Under the pieces are notes generated by a model. It saw nothing but the letters and a program-made list of their open reading frames with translations, did not search any database and was not told the DNA's origin. Below are positions 1 through 9,639 of a DNA stretch of 64,000 nucleotides, one piece after another. Made by a program: the position numbers and the translations under genes. Numbering within the stretch: the first letter of the stretch is position 1; every line of letters starts with the position of its first letter. The stretch is from Mikania micrantha (Eukaryota > Streptophyta > Magnoliopsida > Asterales > Asteraceae), in assembly GCA_009363875.1 (NCBI GenBank), contig CM018683.1, positions 49,837,711 to 49,901,710 of the forward strand, in the 5' to 3' direction.

Positions 1-1021
1 TTAGTGCTTGCCTTCAGGTGTTCTTCACGGTCGGGACTAAAAGGCACCTATTATGGTCTCTCAGTGCTTTCCGTAGGGTGTCCTTCATGGTCTGATATGC
101 GGAAACTGACTGATGGCCTCTCAGTGCTTGCCATGCAGTGTTTCCCATAACTACTTACTTATGTGATAGGCAACTGGATGATATTGGTGATCTTTAGTTG
201 ACTTTGTGTCATCTTAGAAATCCTTAATCAAAACACCGATGTTGCTAATCACAATTAAATCCAATATGGATTGATACTGGATTCCTTAGGGTGTCTAGTT
301 GTCCATAAAGGTAACTAACAAAGCTAGACTTGCAGATGCTATTGTATGCGTATTGAAGCTTATAAACAAAATGCTAAAACTATGAAGGGAATGGGATTGG
401 ATGGGAGGTAAAATGCTTAATTATCATTAACACCAATGTCCTATGTGGCTTAGTATGTGGTGGGATGGCGTCTGGGCGGGTTGTAGGCTCGACTCAGGGG
501 TATGCCCAATATATATGCATACCGAGTTAGATGATACATGTGATTTTAATGAGGTTAAGGTTTTACTGGAAAGGTTTGCAAAAGCTATTTTACAAATACT
601 AAAACTATATGAATTCACCAACCATTGTGTTGACTTGTTTTCTCACATGCTTTCTCAGGTGACGTACACGAATAGACTAAGGCCTCAGGAATTGCATGTT
701 AGGAAGTGCAGCTAGAGGACCTAGTAGACTTTTGAAAGCACATCTTTTGTAGTTGATACGAATCTCTTTTGATATCTTGTACAGATACAAGATAGAAACA
801 TTTGATTCTTTTGTTGGGTTTACTTAGTTAAATTATCAAACATTAATATTGTAATTTAACTTTGTAATCCTAATTTAAATGCTATTTGTGCTTTAGATAT
901 TCTTTACATTGATGCTATGTAAACAATCTGATCAACACGATTATCACTCACGATATCGCGCCCTGGGAACCTTCCGCCCGACGGGGACTTCGATCCAACC
1001 CCGCCGGCTTGGGGTGTGACA
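1..1021 (+). repeat. Element A 5' LTR (left end outside window)
   Basis: This is the long terminal repeat of a Ty3/gypsy element. It ends in GGGGTGTGACA, followed by a 3-base spacer and a primer binding site. Its first 160 bases repeat nearly identically at 3740-3905 (offset 3739), which pairs it with the 3' LTR fragment. The start carries a 60-bp tandem subrepeat with AGTGCTT at about 3, 63 and 123. A block at 615-659 (TTCACCAACC..TTGTGTTGAC..TTTCTCAGG) is shared with the LTRs of the other families here. The upstream LTR edge is not visible. Confidence 0.85.
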
Positions 1022-1024
1022 GAT

Positions 1025-1036
1025 TGGTATCAGAGC
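1025..1036 (+). other. Element A primer binding site
   Basis: TGGTATCAGAGC lies 3 bases after the LTR end. It matches the usual plant LTR-retrotransposon site complementary to the 3' end of initiator methionine tRNA, which primes minus-strand cDNA synthesis. Confidence 0.9.
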
Positions 1037-1188
1037 TCAAGGTTATAGAGAATAATATGTCATTTACTTAAATGGTTTGGCCTAGACTATAAGTTAGGGA
1101 CCTCATGTAGAGAATCTAGGATTATGTTTGCATTATGTTTTCTGCATTCGATCACTGCACTAACCAAATTCTTTTGGTTATGATCAGA

Positions 1189-2100
1189 ATGACGCCAAGA
1201 AAACAACCGACTCCAGTTCCTACTACACAGACTTCTGCACCTCACTTATCTACTCCTACACCACCAGATTCACCACCGCCTCCTCCTCCCCCTCCACACT
1301 CTCCACCACAACGCGCAAGCACTACTCAGGCACTAGATCCTGCTACCATTGGTTTGGCAACGCTACTAAGCAGCCAACTAACAAGCCAACTGAAAGATGT
1401 CATCCCAGAGATGATAAACAGGATCCAAGGCCACGGCAACAACTCTGGCCACACTACGGGAGAAGCTAGTGGAAACACCAGCCACACTTCAGACTGCTCC
1501 TACAAATCCTTTGTAGGGTGCAAGCCACCAAGCTTCGCTGGTGCTGAAGGAGTTGTTGGACTGATCCAATGGCTAGAAAAGAAGGAGACCACTCTGGACA
1601 TAAGCAGTTGTCCGGAACACCACAAGGTCCGATATGCTGCTGGCTCTTTCAGCAAACGGGCTTTAACCTGGTGGAACTCCCAAATCCGAGCAAGAGGCAG
1701 AGATGAAGCAATGACTATGCCTTGGGCGGATTTCAAAATCCTTCTGAGGAATGAATTCTGCCCAAAACATGAACTACAGAAGCTTGAAGTTGAGTTTTCC
1801 AACCATGTGATGAAGGGAGCTGATCACATGGCTTTCACTACCCGCTATCACGAACTGGTAGCTTTGGTGCCAGAAATGGTGCCAACTTTGGAGAAGCTAA
1901 TAGACAGATATGTGGTAGGATTACCCTCCTGCATACAAATCATCGTATTGGCTGCAAACCCTGCTACTCTAGAGTCAGCCATCTCTTTGTCAGCTAAACT
2001 CACCGATGTGATGGTGAAATCTGGAGTTCTAAAGAAAGACACAGGTAAAGCTAAGGAAGAACTGTTAAAGAAGCCCAAGCACCACCAGAGGAAGAAGTAA
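1189..2100 (+). pseudogene. Element A gag (capsid part), ends at an in-frame stop
   Basis: This encodes the capsid-type Gag region, which assembles the virus-like particle. I take the start as the ATG at 1189; an earlier in-frame ATG at 1135 lies in the leader, and 1189 sits just after a CAG as in element B. The N-terminus is Pro/Thr-rich and low complexity. Residues from about 105 form a Retrotrans_gag-type domain with the typical LTWWN motif. The frame stops at TAA 2098-2100, yet the same frame continues into the zinc knuckles, so the stop is probably a point mutation. Unlike B, D and E, there is no room for an extra ORF between the primer site and gag. Confidence 0.85.
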
Positions 2101-3549
2101 AAGGTCGTCAAGAACTATGTGATGGCCACTCCACTACAACAAGTTACTGCAGCACCTGCTCAGGTTGCACCCAAAAACTATGTGGGAATGCATCCTCGGT
2201 GTGCTCAATGCAAATTTCATCATCCTACCACGGCGCAATGCAGGAAATGCAGCAAATGTGGCCGACTAGGTCACCGTGCTCAACAATGCCGTGCTCCAGC
2301 AACTCAAGCTGTAAACAATGCTGTTATAGCACTCCCTCCACCACCAAGACCTGGCAACTACAACAACAACAATCGGGAATGCTACAACTGTGGAGTATTG
2401 GGCCATTTCTCCAGAGAATGCCCAAAACGAGCGCAACAGGGAGCCCAAGCACCTCGTGGAAGGGATTTTGTGATTGGAGCCAATGCCGCATGCCAAGACC
2501 CTAACGCGGTCACTGGTACATTTCTTATACATGAATCTTATGCATCTATTTTGTTTGACACTGGTGCAGATCAGAGTTTTATTTCATCTGACTTTGCACG
2601 TCAGCTTAACCTTACTGAGGAAACTTTAGACTCCCCTTACATTATCGAAGTAGCGAATGGAAAGCAAATTACAGTTAGCACTATACTTAGGAACTGCCCA
2701 CTTACACTCACAGATCACACATTTACCATCAACTTGTTGCCGATGGAGTTGGGCAGTTTCGACATCATTGTGGGGACGGATTGGCTATCACTCAATAGAG
2801 TCGAGGTCATCTGTTCCGAAAAGCTACTTCGGATTCCAGTGACGAATGATCATGTATTGGAAGTTCGTGGGGACCAAGCAAAGCATAGTGTCAAAATCAT
2901 ATATTGCATCAAAGCGCGTAAGTGTCTACAGAAGAAGTGCATAGCATTCTTGGATCATGTGGTGGAGAAAGAGAAAGACAAGAAAACGATACAAGACGTG
3001 CCGATAGTGAAGGAATACCCTGAAGTATTTCCTGAGGACCTACTTGGTTTGCCACCTGTACGACCGGTAGAGTTTCTTATTGATTTGATTCCTGGAGCAA
3101 CACCTGTTGCTAAATCTCCTCACAGGTTAACACCGTCGGAGATGCAGGAATTGTCGAACCAAATACAGGAGTTACTTGACAAAGACTTTATCCGACCGAG
3201 CTACTCACCTTGGGAAGCTCCGGTTTTGTTTGTAAAGAAGAAGGATGGATCTTTTCGGATGTGCATAGACTACAGAGAACTAAACAAACTAACCATTAAG
3301 AATCGATATTCATTACCGAGAATTGATGATTTGTTTGACCAACTACAAGGAGCACAATATTTTTCGAAGATTGACTTATGGTCCGGATACCACCAGCTCA
3401 GAGTGCAAGATGAAGACATACCAAAGACGACGTTTCGTACCAGATATGGGCATTACGAGTTCATGGTGATGCCTTTTGGGTTGACGAATGCACCCGCGGT
3501 TTTCATGGATCTTATGAACTGAGTGTGCAAGCCGTATCTAGATCAATTT
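2101..3549 (+). pseudogene. Element A nucleocapsid-protease-RT fragment, truncated in RT
   Basis: This continues the gag frame. It has a Cys/His-rich region of the form CxxCxFHH plus a CCHC knuckle, then a second CCHC knuckle (CYNCGVLGHFSREC), then protease with LFDTGADQSF near 2550. RT follows with the YRELNKLTIKNRY block and MPFGLTNAPAVF. A TGA at 3520-3522 replaces the Arg usual after MDLMN. About 25 bases later the coding sequence ends abruptly at an LTR-like sequence. The RT FIDD catalytic loop, RNase H, integrase and chromodomain are all missing, so the copy cannot act on its own. The protease-RT linker has no frameshift, unlike B and C. Confidence 0.9.
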
Positions 3550-3925
3550 GGCCTCTCAGTGCTTGCCTTACCGGTTGTGAAGCTAGTACTTGTGCACAAG
3601 TTACGTAAATGCTGAACTACTTGAATGCTATAAACTTGTATGCTAAAGCTATTGGCTATGGAAGAACAATAGTTGGTCTCTCAGTGCTTGCCTTCAGGTG
3701 TTTTTCCTAGTCAGGACTTGAAGAACAATAGTTGGTCCCTTAGTGCTTGTCTTCAGGTGTTTTTCACGGTCGGGACTATAAGGCACCTATTATGGTCTCT
3801 CAGTGCTTGCCATAGGGTGTCCTTCATGGTCTAATATGCGGAAACTGACTAATGGCCTCTCAGTGCTTGCCATGCAGTGTTTCCCATAACTACTTACTTA
3901 TGTGATAGGAAACTGGGATGATATT
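3550..3925 (+). repeat. Element A 3' LTR fragment
   Basis: The sequence from 3740 matches window position 1 onward at offset 3739, so this is the second LTR of A. It contains 5 variants of the roughly 60-bp subrepeat, with CAGTGCTT-type starts at about 3557, 3682, 3741, 3801 and 3861. It is fused directly to truncated RT, implying an internal deletion of the rest of pol. It ends at 3925 where the LTR of element B begins. The undisturbed counterpart is near 180-192 in the 5' LTR. Confidence 0.8.
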
Positions 3926-4140
3926 TGTGATAATCGCGTACAAAGAATTACGTCAGCAACAAATTGAGCATACTTGATCGTGTTTAAAATCCGCGTTGAA
4001 TTGGTCGTCGAAATTAATATGGGATGATAGTATGCGAAAAATGATGAACGTGGGCGAAAACGGTGCGCGAAACGGAGTTACGGATTGTTCGGAATCGCGA
4101 AACGAAGTTTCCGTCGAAAAACGGGTGAAATTACCCTGAG

Positions 4141-4265
4141 GCGGTACGCCCTAGGTCGAGTGACAAGTCCAGGCGATGCGCGCGGGTGTCGAAATTTTCT
4201 AGAAGGCTGGGAAGGGCCGCGCGGTACGCCTGGCATGGCTGCGGATCGCCAGGCGATGCGCCTGG
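4141..4265 (+). promoter_or_regulatory. GC-rich motif cluster in element B LTR
   Basis: GCGGTACGCC occurs at 4141-4150 and 4221-4230. A perfect inverted repeat, CCAGGCG-ATG-CGCCTGG, lies at 4249-4265. The same cluster recurs in LTR 2 and LTR 3. Related GCGGTACGCG motifs occur in the LTRs of element C just upstream of a TATA-like box. A promoter-proximal role is inferred from position only. Confidence 0.4.
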
Positions 4266-5272
4266 GTCCAGATCAGCGGCCACTTGCTTAAAAATCCAGA
4301 TTTTTATCCTCATCTTCATTTTTCATCATCCATCGACGAAGCCAGCTTCCAACACACGAAAAATCTTCATCCAACTCATCAAATCTCTGTTTCGAAGCCT
4401 CCGGGACGTTTAGATCATATCCAGAAGCGTTAAAACAAGTCCTGATCATCATTTCATCCGTTGGAATCCGTCAGAATAGGTAATGGTTCATTTTAAACCT
4501 TCTGGTTTGATTTTTATTGATTAAATATTGAGTTTGAACGTAAGGATATAGTTAGGGTTGTTGATTATTGCCTAGATGATGGCTAGGATTGATTTTGAAT
4601 GACAAACTCGAACTGTTAACGGGTAAATCCTTGTTTTGAGCCGTTGTAATGCCCGGTTTGCATGGAATCATAACAATGGTTATAATGGTTTAAACCATTT
4701 GATGATGACAATGTAGATGATTAGTTTGATTAATCTTTGACATGTAACGTGAAAGCCATGTGTTTCAAACTAATCACAGTTATTAACATACTCGTTGGAA
4801 CGATTATCTGACGGTTTTGATAACAGTCAGATCAGTATGTTAAACATGGTTATTAAACCCACTCTAATACTACATTGTGATATTCCATGATAATTGGGTA
4901 ATCAATAACAAGGATTAATCATTCCTAAGCCATTAAACTTTCTAAAGACTACTTTAACATTATAATCAACAACATTAACTATTTGGTTAATCTGAGATTA
5001 TACTGATTAATCAAGTGAGTCATCAACTTAGTATTAGGAACTTGAATCAGTATAGGTTCCTACATTATCATACATTGTATGATATTACATTAAAATATGT
5101 AAATAAATACTAAACTTCGGGTTGATGACTGTTAAGGCAATGTCTTTGACATTGGACGTTCAAAACGATTTAATTAGCAAGTTAAAACATAAATATCATA
5201 TCAAACATTAAATAATGCAGAATCTTATCAATAGCACCAGTTGCGTGTGTTTCTACTGCTTTGAGACATCAA

Positions 5273-5807
5273 GTGAGTTTCGTACAACCCCTTTTCTCTT
5301 TATTGTTTTATAAACATCGGGGTAATACTGCAAACTGTTTTCTGAACATATGATATGCATCACTGATATATGTGTGATTTCATGTGACTTTTTGTGTGAT
5401 TTCATGGGATTTTGCCGTTAGTATCTCTATCACAGTATCAAAAGTCCTCATCTCTTGAACTGTATCTAGTGAACCCATGTGGGGCCGAACAGGAATCATT
5501 GATAGTACTATTGGCTGACAACCCATTCGCTGGGAGGATTGCATCTCCCCTGGTGTGAATGTTTGATACCTGGTTACGAAACGCTTTCTTAATGTTAGTG
5601 ATAGACATTAAGATTATGAGGCATTAAGATATTTACCGACGGGTAGTATCTTCGTGAACGAACAACTGTCCGAAAGGAACTAGATACGGGTCCCATGGTT
5701 ATCATGAATTGAAACTTTGAGAACATACTTATCATATCATATTGTTCTAAATGAACTGTCGAACTCACCAGCTTTGTGCTGACGTTTTAAACTTAACATT
5801 TTTGCAG
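5273..5807 (+). other. Possible intron inside element B LTR (conserved donor and acceptor)
   Basis: The left edge reads CATCAA|GTGAGTTT. The right edge reads CACCAGCTTTGTGCTGAC followed by ACATTTTTGCAG|GTC. Equivalent edges occur in the LTRs of C (31256-31782), E (51100-50600, minus) and D (57480-56992, minus), although the sequence between them has diverged. Copies lie at 14420-14954 and 23566-24100. Splicing is inferred from boundary conservation and has not been shown. Confidence 0.5.
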
Positions 5808-6065
5808 GTCAGCGGTGATAATACGGTGAGGATGCACGTCACACTTGTGTAATTAAGAAGTTTAGATTGTGTAATAATTATGTTGTTATATTACTGTATT
5901 GACGAAACCTTTGTATGATATTTATTTTAAGTGAATCTGTGTGCTGTGATATCGGTTCAAGTAAGTCACACCTCATCTCTGAGACATCACCACTATGCTT
6001 CCGCAACCAAAAGAATGAGACGTATGACATCATCTCAGGTGACGAGAGGTGGGGGTGTGACAGGG

Positions 6066-6078
6066 TGGTATCAGAGCC
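6066..6078 (+). other. Element B primer binding site, copy 1
   Basis: TGGTATCAGAGCC begins 3 bases after LTR 1 and matches initiator-Met tRNA priming. It is followed by GGTTATAG (6082-6089) and, 26 bases further on, its exact inverse CTATAACC (6116-6123). This inverted repeat recurs in weaker form in the other families. Confidence 0.9.
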
Positions 6079-6210
6079 ACAGGTTATAGAAATTAGGTTG
6101 ACTTAGAAACCTAGACTATAACCATAGGCTCGTGTAGTAACATAGAGAGCACCGAACATTTATAACGAACAAAACTTGTTTTGAATTAAGTTAGGATAAT
6201 CAGGTGGTAC

Positions 6211-6247
6211 GGATCTCAGTTATGAGTGGCCAGCATAACTGAAATCC
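6211..6247 (+). other. Leader hairpin with palindromic loop (packaging/dimerisation candidate)
   Basis: The arms GGATCTCAGTTATG (6211-6224) and CATAACTGAAATCC (6234-6247) pair over 14 positions with one C-A mismatch. They enclose the 9-base loop AGTGGCCAG, which contains the self-complementary TGGCCA. It lies between the primer site and the first ORF, where LTR-element packaging and dimer-initiation hairpins are expected. The function is inferred. Confidence 0.5.
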
Positions 6248-6413
6248 GCAACACGTGTGCATTCTAGTTTGATTTAATTCAAGCAAAACACTAATAACAG
6301 TAAAGACGAATAGTTGCGTTAAGATAGGAGGACGTCTCATATCATGTTTATGTTGAATATTTTATTCAATATTTATTTTATGGTACTGATCTGAGAATTC
6401 TGTTTATACAGCG

Positions 6414-7214
6414 ATGGCAGACCAAGGGGAAAGATACATTTATCAGCGGTTTCCTTATGTGGTATTGGATGATACACCGAGCTCGAGTTCGGATTCTGAC
6501 TCCGACCCGTCGGAGGTATCTGCAGCTGCTTCTCAGGCTGATATACCGTTGCCACAGACACCACCGGCACCAGTACCGGCACCAGTACCGCCACCACCAC
6601 CAGCACTTCCTATTATACCTAGTCCTCCTCACTCACCTTCGGCTGAACCAGTTGCTGATCAGGGACAGAGTATTACACCTCCTAGAGTACCCGCTTGGGA
6701 CGGGTTGCGGCGTATGCGGGGTCAAGCCCGCAAAACCACAAGATTGCCTCGGTGACACCAGATGGCTCCACGGGATGAGCCACAGGCTGTTCATGAAGTG
6801 GGAGAATCTTCCCACCAAGCCGAGTTACGGGCGCAGGTGCAGCAGATCTCGCAGGATTTACAGACCCTGAGACAGGAGGTACACTAGCATCATACTCTAC
6901 TTGAGGATACACGCTCCACCGTGCTGGAGATACTCACGTCACACCTGACTCTAATGGAGCAGGTAAATATGATGGGACTGGATACTCAGGCATGGAGGAC
7001 TACAGTGGAGGAGAGACTGCAGAGGACCTGGGTGCAGAGGCTTATTGTTACATTCTGGCAGCAGGTTGCGGTGTTGAGTGCAGGAGTAGAGAGGGTGAGA
7101 GCGTTCCTGGTTTGGCTTGGGATGGCCAGTTTTGAGACCAGAATGTTAGTGGTGGGAGTGTTTATGGCAGCAGTAGCCATGTTGTTTTCTTGTTTATCAT
7201 ATTTCCTACGATAA
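6414..7214 (+). pseudogene. Element B ORF1, extra reading frame upstream of gag, two stops (copy 1)
   Basis: This frame precedes gag and matches none of the standard gag-pol domains. The start is ATG 6414 in the context ACAGNNATGGC, which D and E share. The N-terminus has a hydrophobic-acidic patch (YVVLDDTPSSSSDSD) followed by a Pro-rich stretch of about 45 residues and a basic patch (RRMRGQARKTTR). The frame then meets TGA at 6753-6755 and TAG at 6885-6887; the same frame stays open otherwise to 7214. The region after the first stop is Gln/Glu/Leu-rich and looks like a coiled coil. The last 25 residues hold a hydrophobic run of about 20 (VVGVFMAAVAMLF...), a possible membrane anchor. D and E have the same overall plan without the anchor. 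I do not recognise a family. Confidence 0.65.
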
Positions 7215-7448
7215 GTATGATGAGGCGGTTTTCTTATGGGTTATCATATGTACAGACGGATAGGTGATAGTATGTGATGTATGGGGAAATTTTTTGGTTG
7301 TGATATAGATTCCCGGTAGTAGTATTAATGTTCGGGTTGTTGTAGTTAATGTACAAAAACTTTTTGGGTTGTATCAAAGTTGATCTAGTGTAATGAAATG
7401 GTGGTTTATGTACATTTGTTAGTATCTATTGTGTTGAATGTGTAGGTA

Positions 7449-8000
7449 TATCAAAATCCTGTGTGGTAACGTTTCAAAATCCTATGTGGTAACATTTCAA
7501 AATCCTGTGTGGCACAATTTCAAAATCCTGTGTGGTAACGTATCAAAATCCCGTGTGGTACAATTTCAAAATCCTGTGTGGTAACGTTTCAAAATCCTGT
7601 GTGGTACAATTTCAAAATCCTGTGTGGTACAATTTCAAAGTCCTGTGTGGCAACATTTCAATTGTCTGTGTGACAAACATATCAAAGTCCTGTGTGGCAA
7701 CATTTCAATTGTCTGTGTGACAAACATATCAAAGTCCTGTGTAAGCAAACATTTCAATTGTCTGTGTGACAAACATTTCAAAGTCCTGTGTGGCAACATT
7801 TCAATGTCCTGTGTGGCAACATTTCAAAGTCCTGTGTGGCAACATTTCAATTGTCTGTGTGGCAACATATCAAAGTCCTGTGTGGCAACATTTCAAAGTC
7901 CTGTGTGGCAACATCTCAATTGTCTGTGTGACAAACATATCAAAGTCCTGTGTGGCAACATATCAAAGTCCTGTGTGGCAACGTTTCAACGTCCTACATG
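7449..8000 (+). repeat. 23-bp minisatellite between ORF1 and gag (element B, copy 1)
   Basis: There are about 24 tandem units of roughly 23 bp with a core like TTTCAAAATCCTGTGTGGTAA. Early units have AAATCC, later ones AAAGTCC, with interspersed variants of 24 bp carrying CAATTGTCTGTGTGACAAA. Frames open through the array reflect absence of stops in the repeat, not a protein. Plant gypsy elements are known to carry such arrays in untranslated regions. Confidence 0.9.
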
Positions 8001-8304
8001 ATCTGATATCCAAAAACATGTAAACAATAACATATCTGTATTAATATCATGAAGCAGTGAGCTGAGTGATGATATGACATGTTTTTGAATGTAGGACTAA
8101 GTATAACTACAAACCTTTGTATAATCATGGTTCATTGAGAACATATTGGGATTATGTCAAGTAGTTATACTGTATTTACTATAATCACATTTTCAACTTC
8201 ATAAAGTTTCAGTATAACTGAATATGATTGAGTTTATGTGATCAAATGGGTTATATATTTAATGTTCTTGACTGACCTGAGTTTATCTGCTTGTGAGCAG
8301 AATA
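8001..8304 (+). other. Pre-gag untranslated stretch of element B, copy 1
   Basis: This AT-rich stretch has no coding signal. It ends in TATCTGCTTGTGAGCAG|AATAATGG, so a 3' splice-site-like CAG lies 4 bases before the gag ATG. D and E also have an AG shortly before gag. This would fit gag being expressed from RNA from which ORF1 was spliced out, but that is inference. Confidence 0.35.
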
Positions 8305-9639
8305 ATGGCTCCCAAACGAGGTCGACCGACTAAGAGATCTATCAGGAACATTACTAACTCTGAGCCTAATCAAGTTCCACCAGTAAATACTGAATCGAAT
8401 CCAGATCCACAGGTTAATCTGGAAACAAATACTGCTCCACCAGTGAACCCTGGAGGGAACACTGCTCCACCTGCTGGTGCAGGTGGATCTGAATCAAACG
8501 AAGCCATGATAGCACGGATTGTGCGTGAACAGCTTTCGGCTTGTGGTGTTTTGATACCACATCTACCTCATATCACTGCGGGTTCTGGTGGGGACCACGC
8601 TCATAACGAACATACTGTTACTGGTGGCAATGCGGAAACTCATCATACCACTGGAACAACTACAACTACTCCTGATCCGCCACGACAGGGATGTACTTAC
8701 AAGTATTTCGCTTCCTGTAACCCTCCTACTTTCACTGGTAAGGAAGGAGCGGCTGGATTGCTAAGGTGGATCGAGGAAATGGAAACGAAACTTAAAATCA
8801 GCCAGTGTCTAGAGGAGCATAAAGTGTCTTATGCTGCCTGTTCTTTCAAAGAATCTGCTTTGACCTGGTGGAATACCCAGGCAAAAACGTTGGGCTCAGC
8901 TACAGTTGACTCAATGGGCTGGAATGAGTTTAAAACTCTGATTAGATCAGAGTACTGCCCACTCACTGAAATACAAAAGCTCCAGGAGGAATTCTGGAAT
9001 CACACGATGATCGGAGCTGACTGTTTAGCGTATACTCATCGTTTTCATGAACTCACATGTTTACTTCCCGATATGTTTCCTACTGAAGCAGCATTAATCG
9101 AGAAGTATATTAAGGGTTTGGTTCCCCAGATTCGGGGAGTGGTGACTGCAGCAGAACCCACAACCCTTAAACGTGCAATTCTGTTGACCACTAAGCTTAC
9201 CGATGAGGCGGTAAGGAGTGGGATGTTGGTAACAAAAACACAGACGGCCGTGGGCCGTAGTGATGTCGGTACCTCAAATGTTTCTAAAGGTACCAAACGA
9301 AAGTGATTTGGCAAATCTAAGGCGAGAGCTCCGGCTGAGATTAACCAGAGCAAACAAACTATGAAAAACTACGGTGCTGTTACTACTGAGAAGAAAACTT
9401 ACATTGGGCAGTCGCCTAAATGTACTCGGTGTTCATTTCATCATACGGGACAGTGTCCTACTTGTGCCAACTGTAATAGAGTTGGGCACTACACCAAGTA
9501 TTGTAATTTACCTGCTCGCCAACCAAATCAAGCACCACAACAAACCACTCAAACAAACAGGTCGTGTTACAAGTGTGGGAGTCCCGACCATTTGATAAGA
9601 AATTGTCCAAACAATAACAAACACCAATCAGGGGAATGA
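8305..9639 (+). pseudogene. Element B gag-nucleocapsid, copy 1
   Basis: The start is the ATG at 8305 (MAPKRGRPTKR, a basic AT-hook-like N-terminus). A Retrotrans_gag domain covers about residues 130-300, with CTYKYFASCNPPTF and ALTWWNTQ. TGA at 9304-9306 interrupts the frame just before the Cys-rich region. The same frame then continues with CTRCSFHHTGQC, a CCHC knuckle (CANCNRVGHYTKYC) and a second knuckle (CYKCGSPDHLIRNC), ending at TGA 9637-9639. Pol continues in the +1 frame. Gag would form the particle and bind the genomic RNA. Confidence 0.9.

Larger units (their letters stand above)
3926..6062 (+). repeat. Element B LTR 1
   Basis: The LTR is 2137 bp, starts TGTGATAATCGCG and ends GGGGGTGTGACA. 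It is inserted in the 3' LTR of element A. A GC-rich segment (about 4139-4270) sits in otherwise AT-rich DNA and has two copies of GCGGTACGCC (4141, 4221) and a perfect 7-bp inverted repeat at 4249-4265. A donor-like AA|GTGAGT at 5273 and an acceptor-like TTTTTGCAG|G ending at 5807 bracket a possible intron. Confidence 0.93.

Noticed and set aside
4085..4413. Frames over the GC-rich part of the B LTR (also 13232-13560, 22379-22776)
   Set aside because: They overlap on both strands in a non-coding LTR and depend on GC-rich composition only.
6414..7214. Calling ORF1 of B an envelope gene
   Set aside because: There is a hydrophobic C-terminus, but no signal peptide, no cysteine-rich ectodomain and the position is upstream of gag.
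7532..8023. Open frames of 62-125 codons through the 23-bp array
   Set aside because: They are period-23 translations of a minisatellite lacking stops in those phases; no start context or similarity supports a protein.
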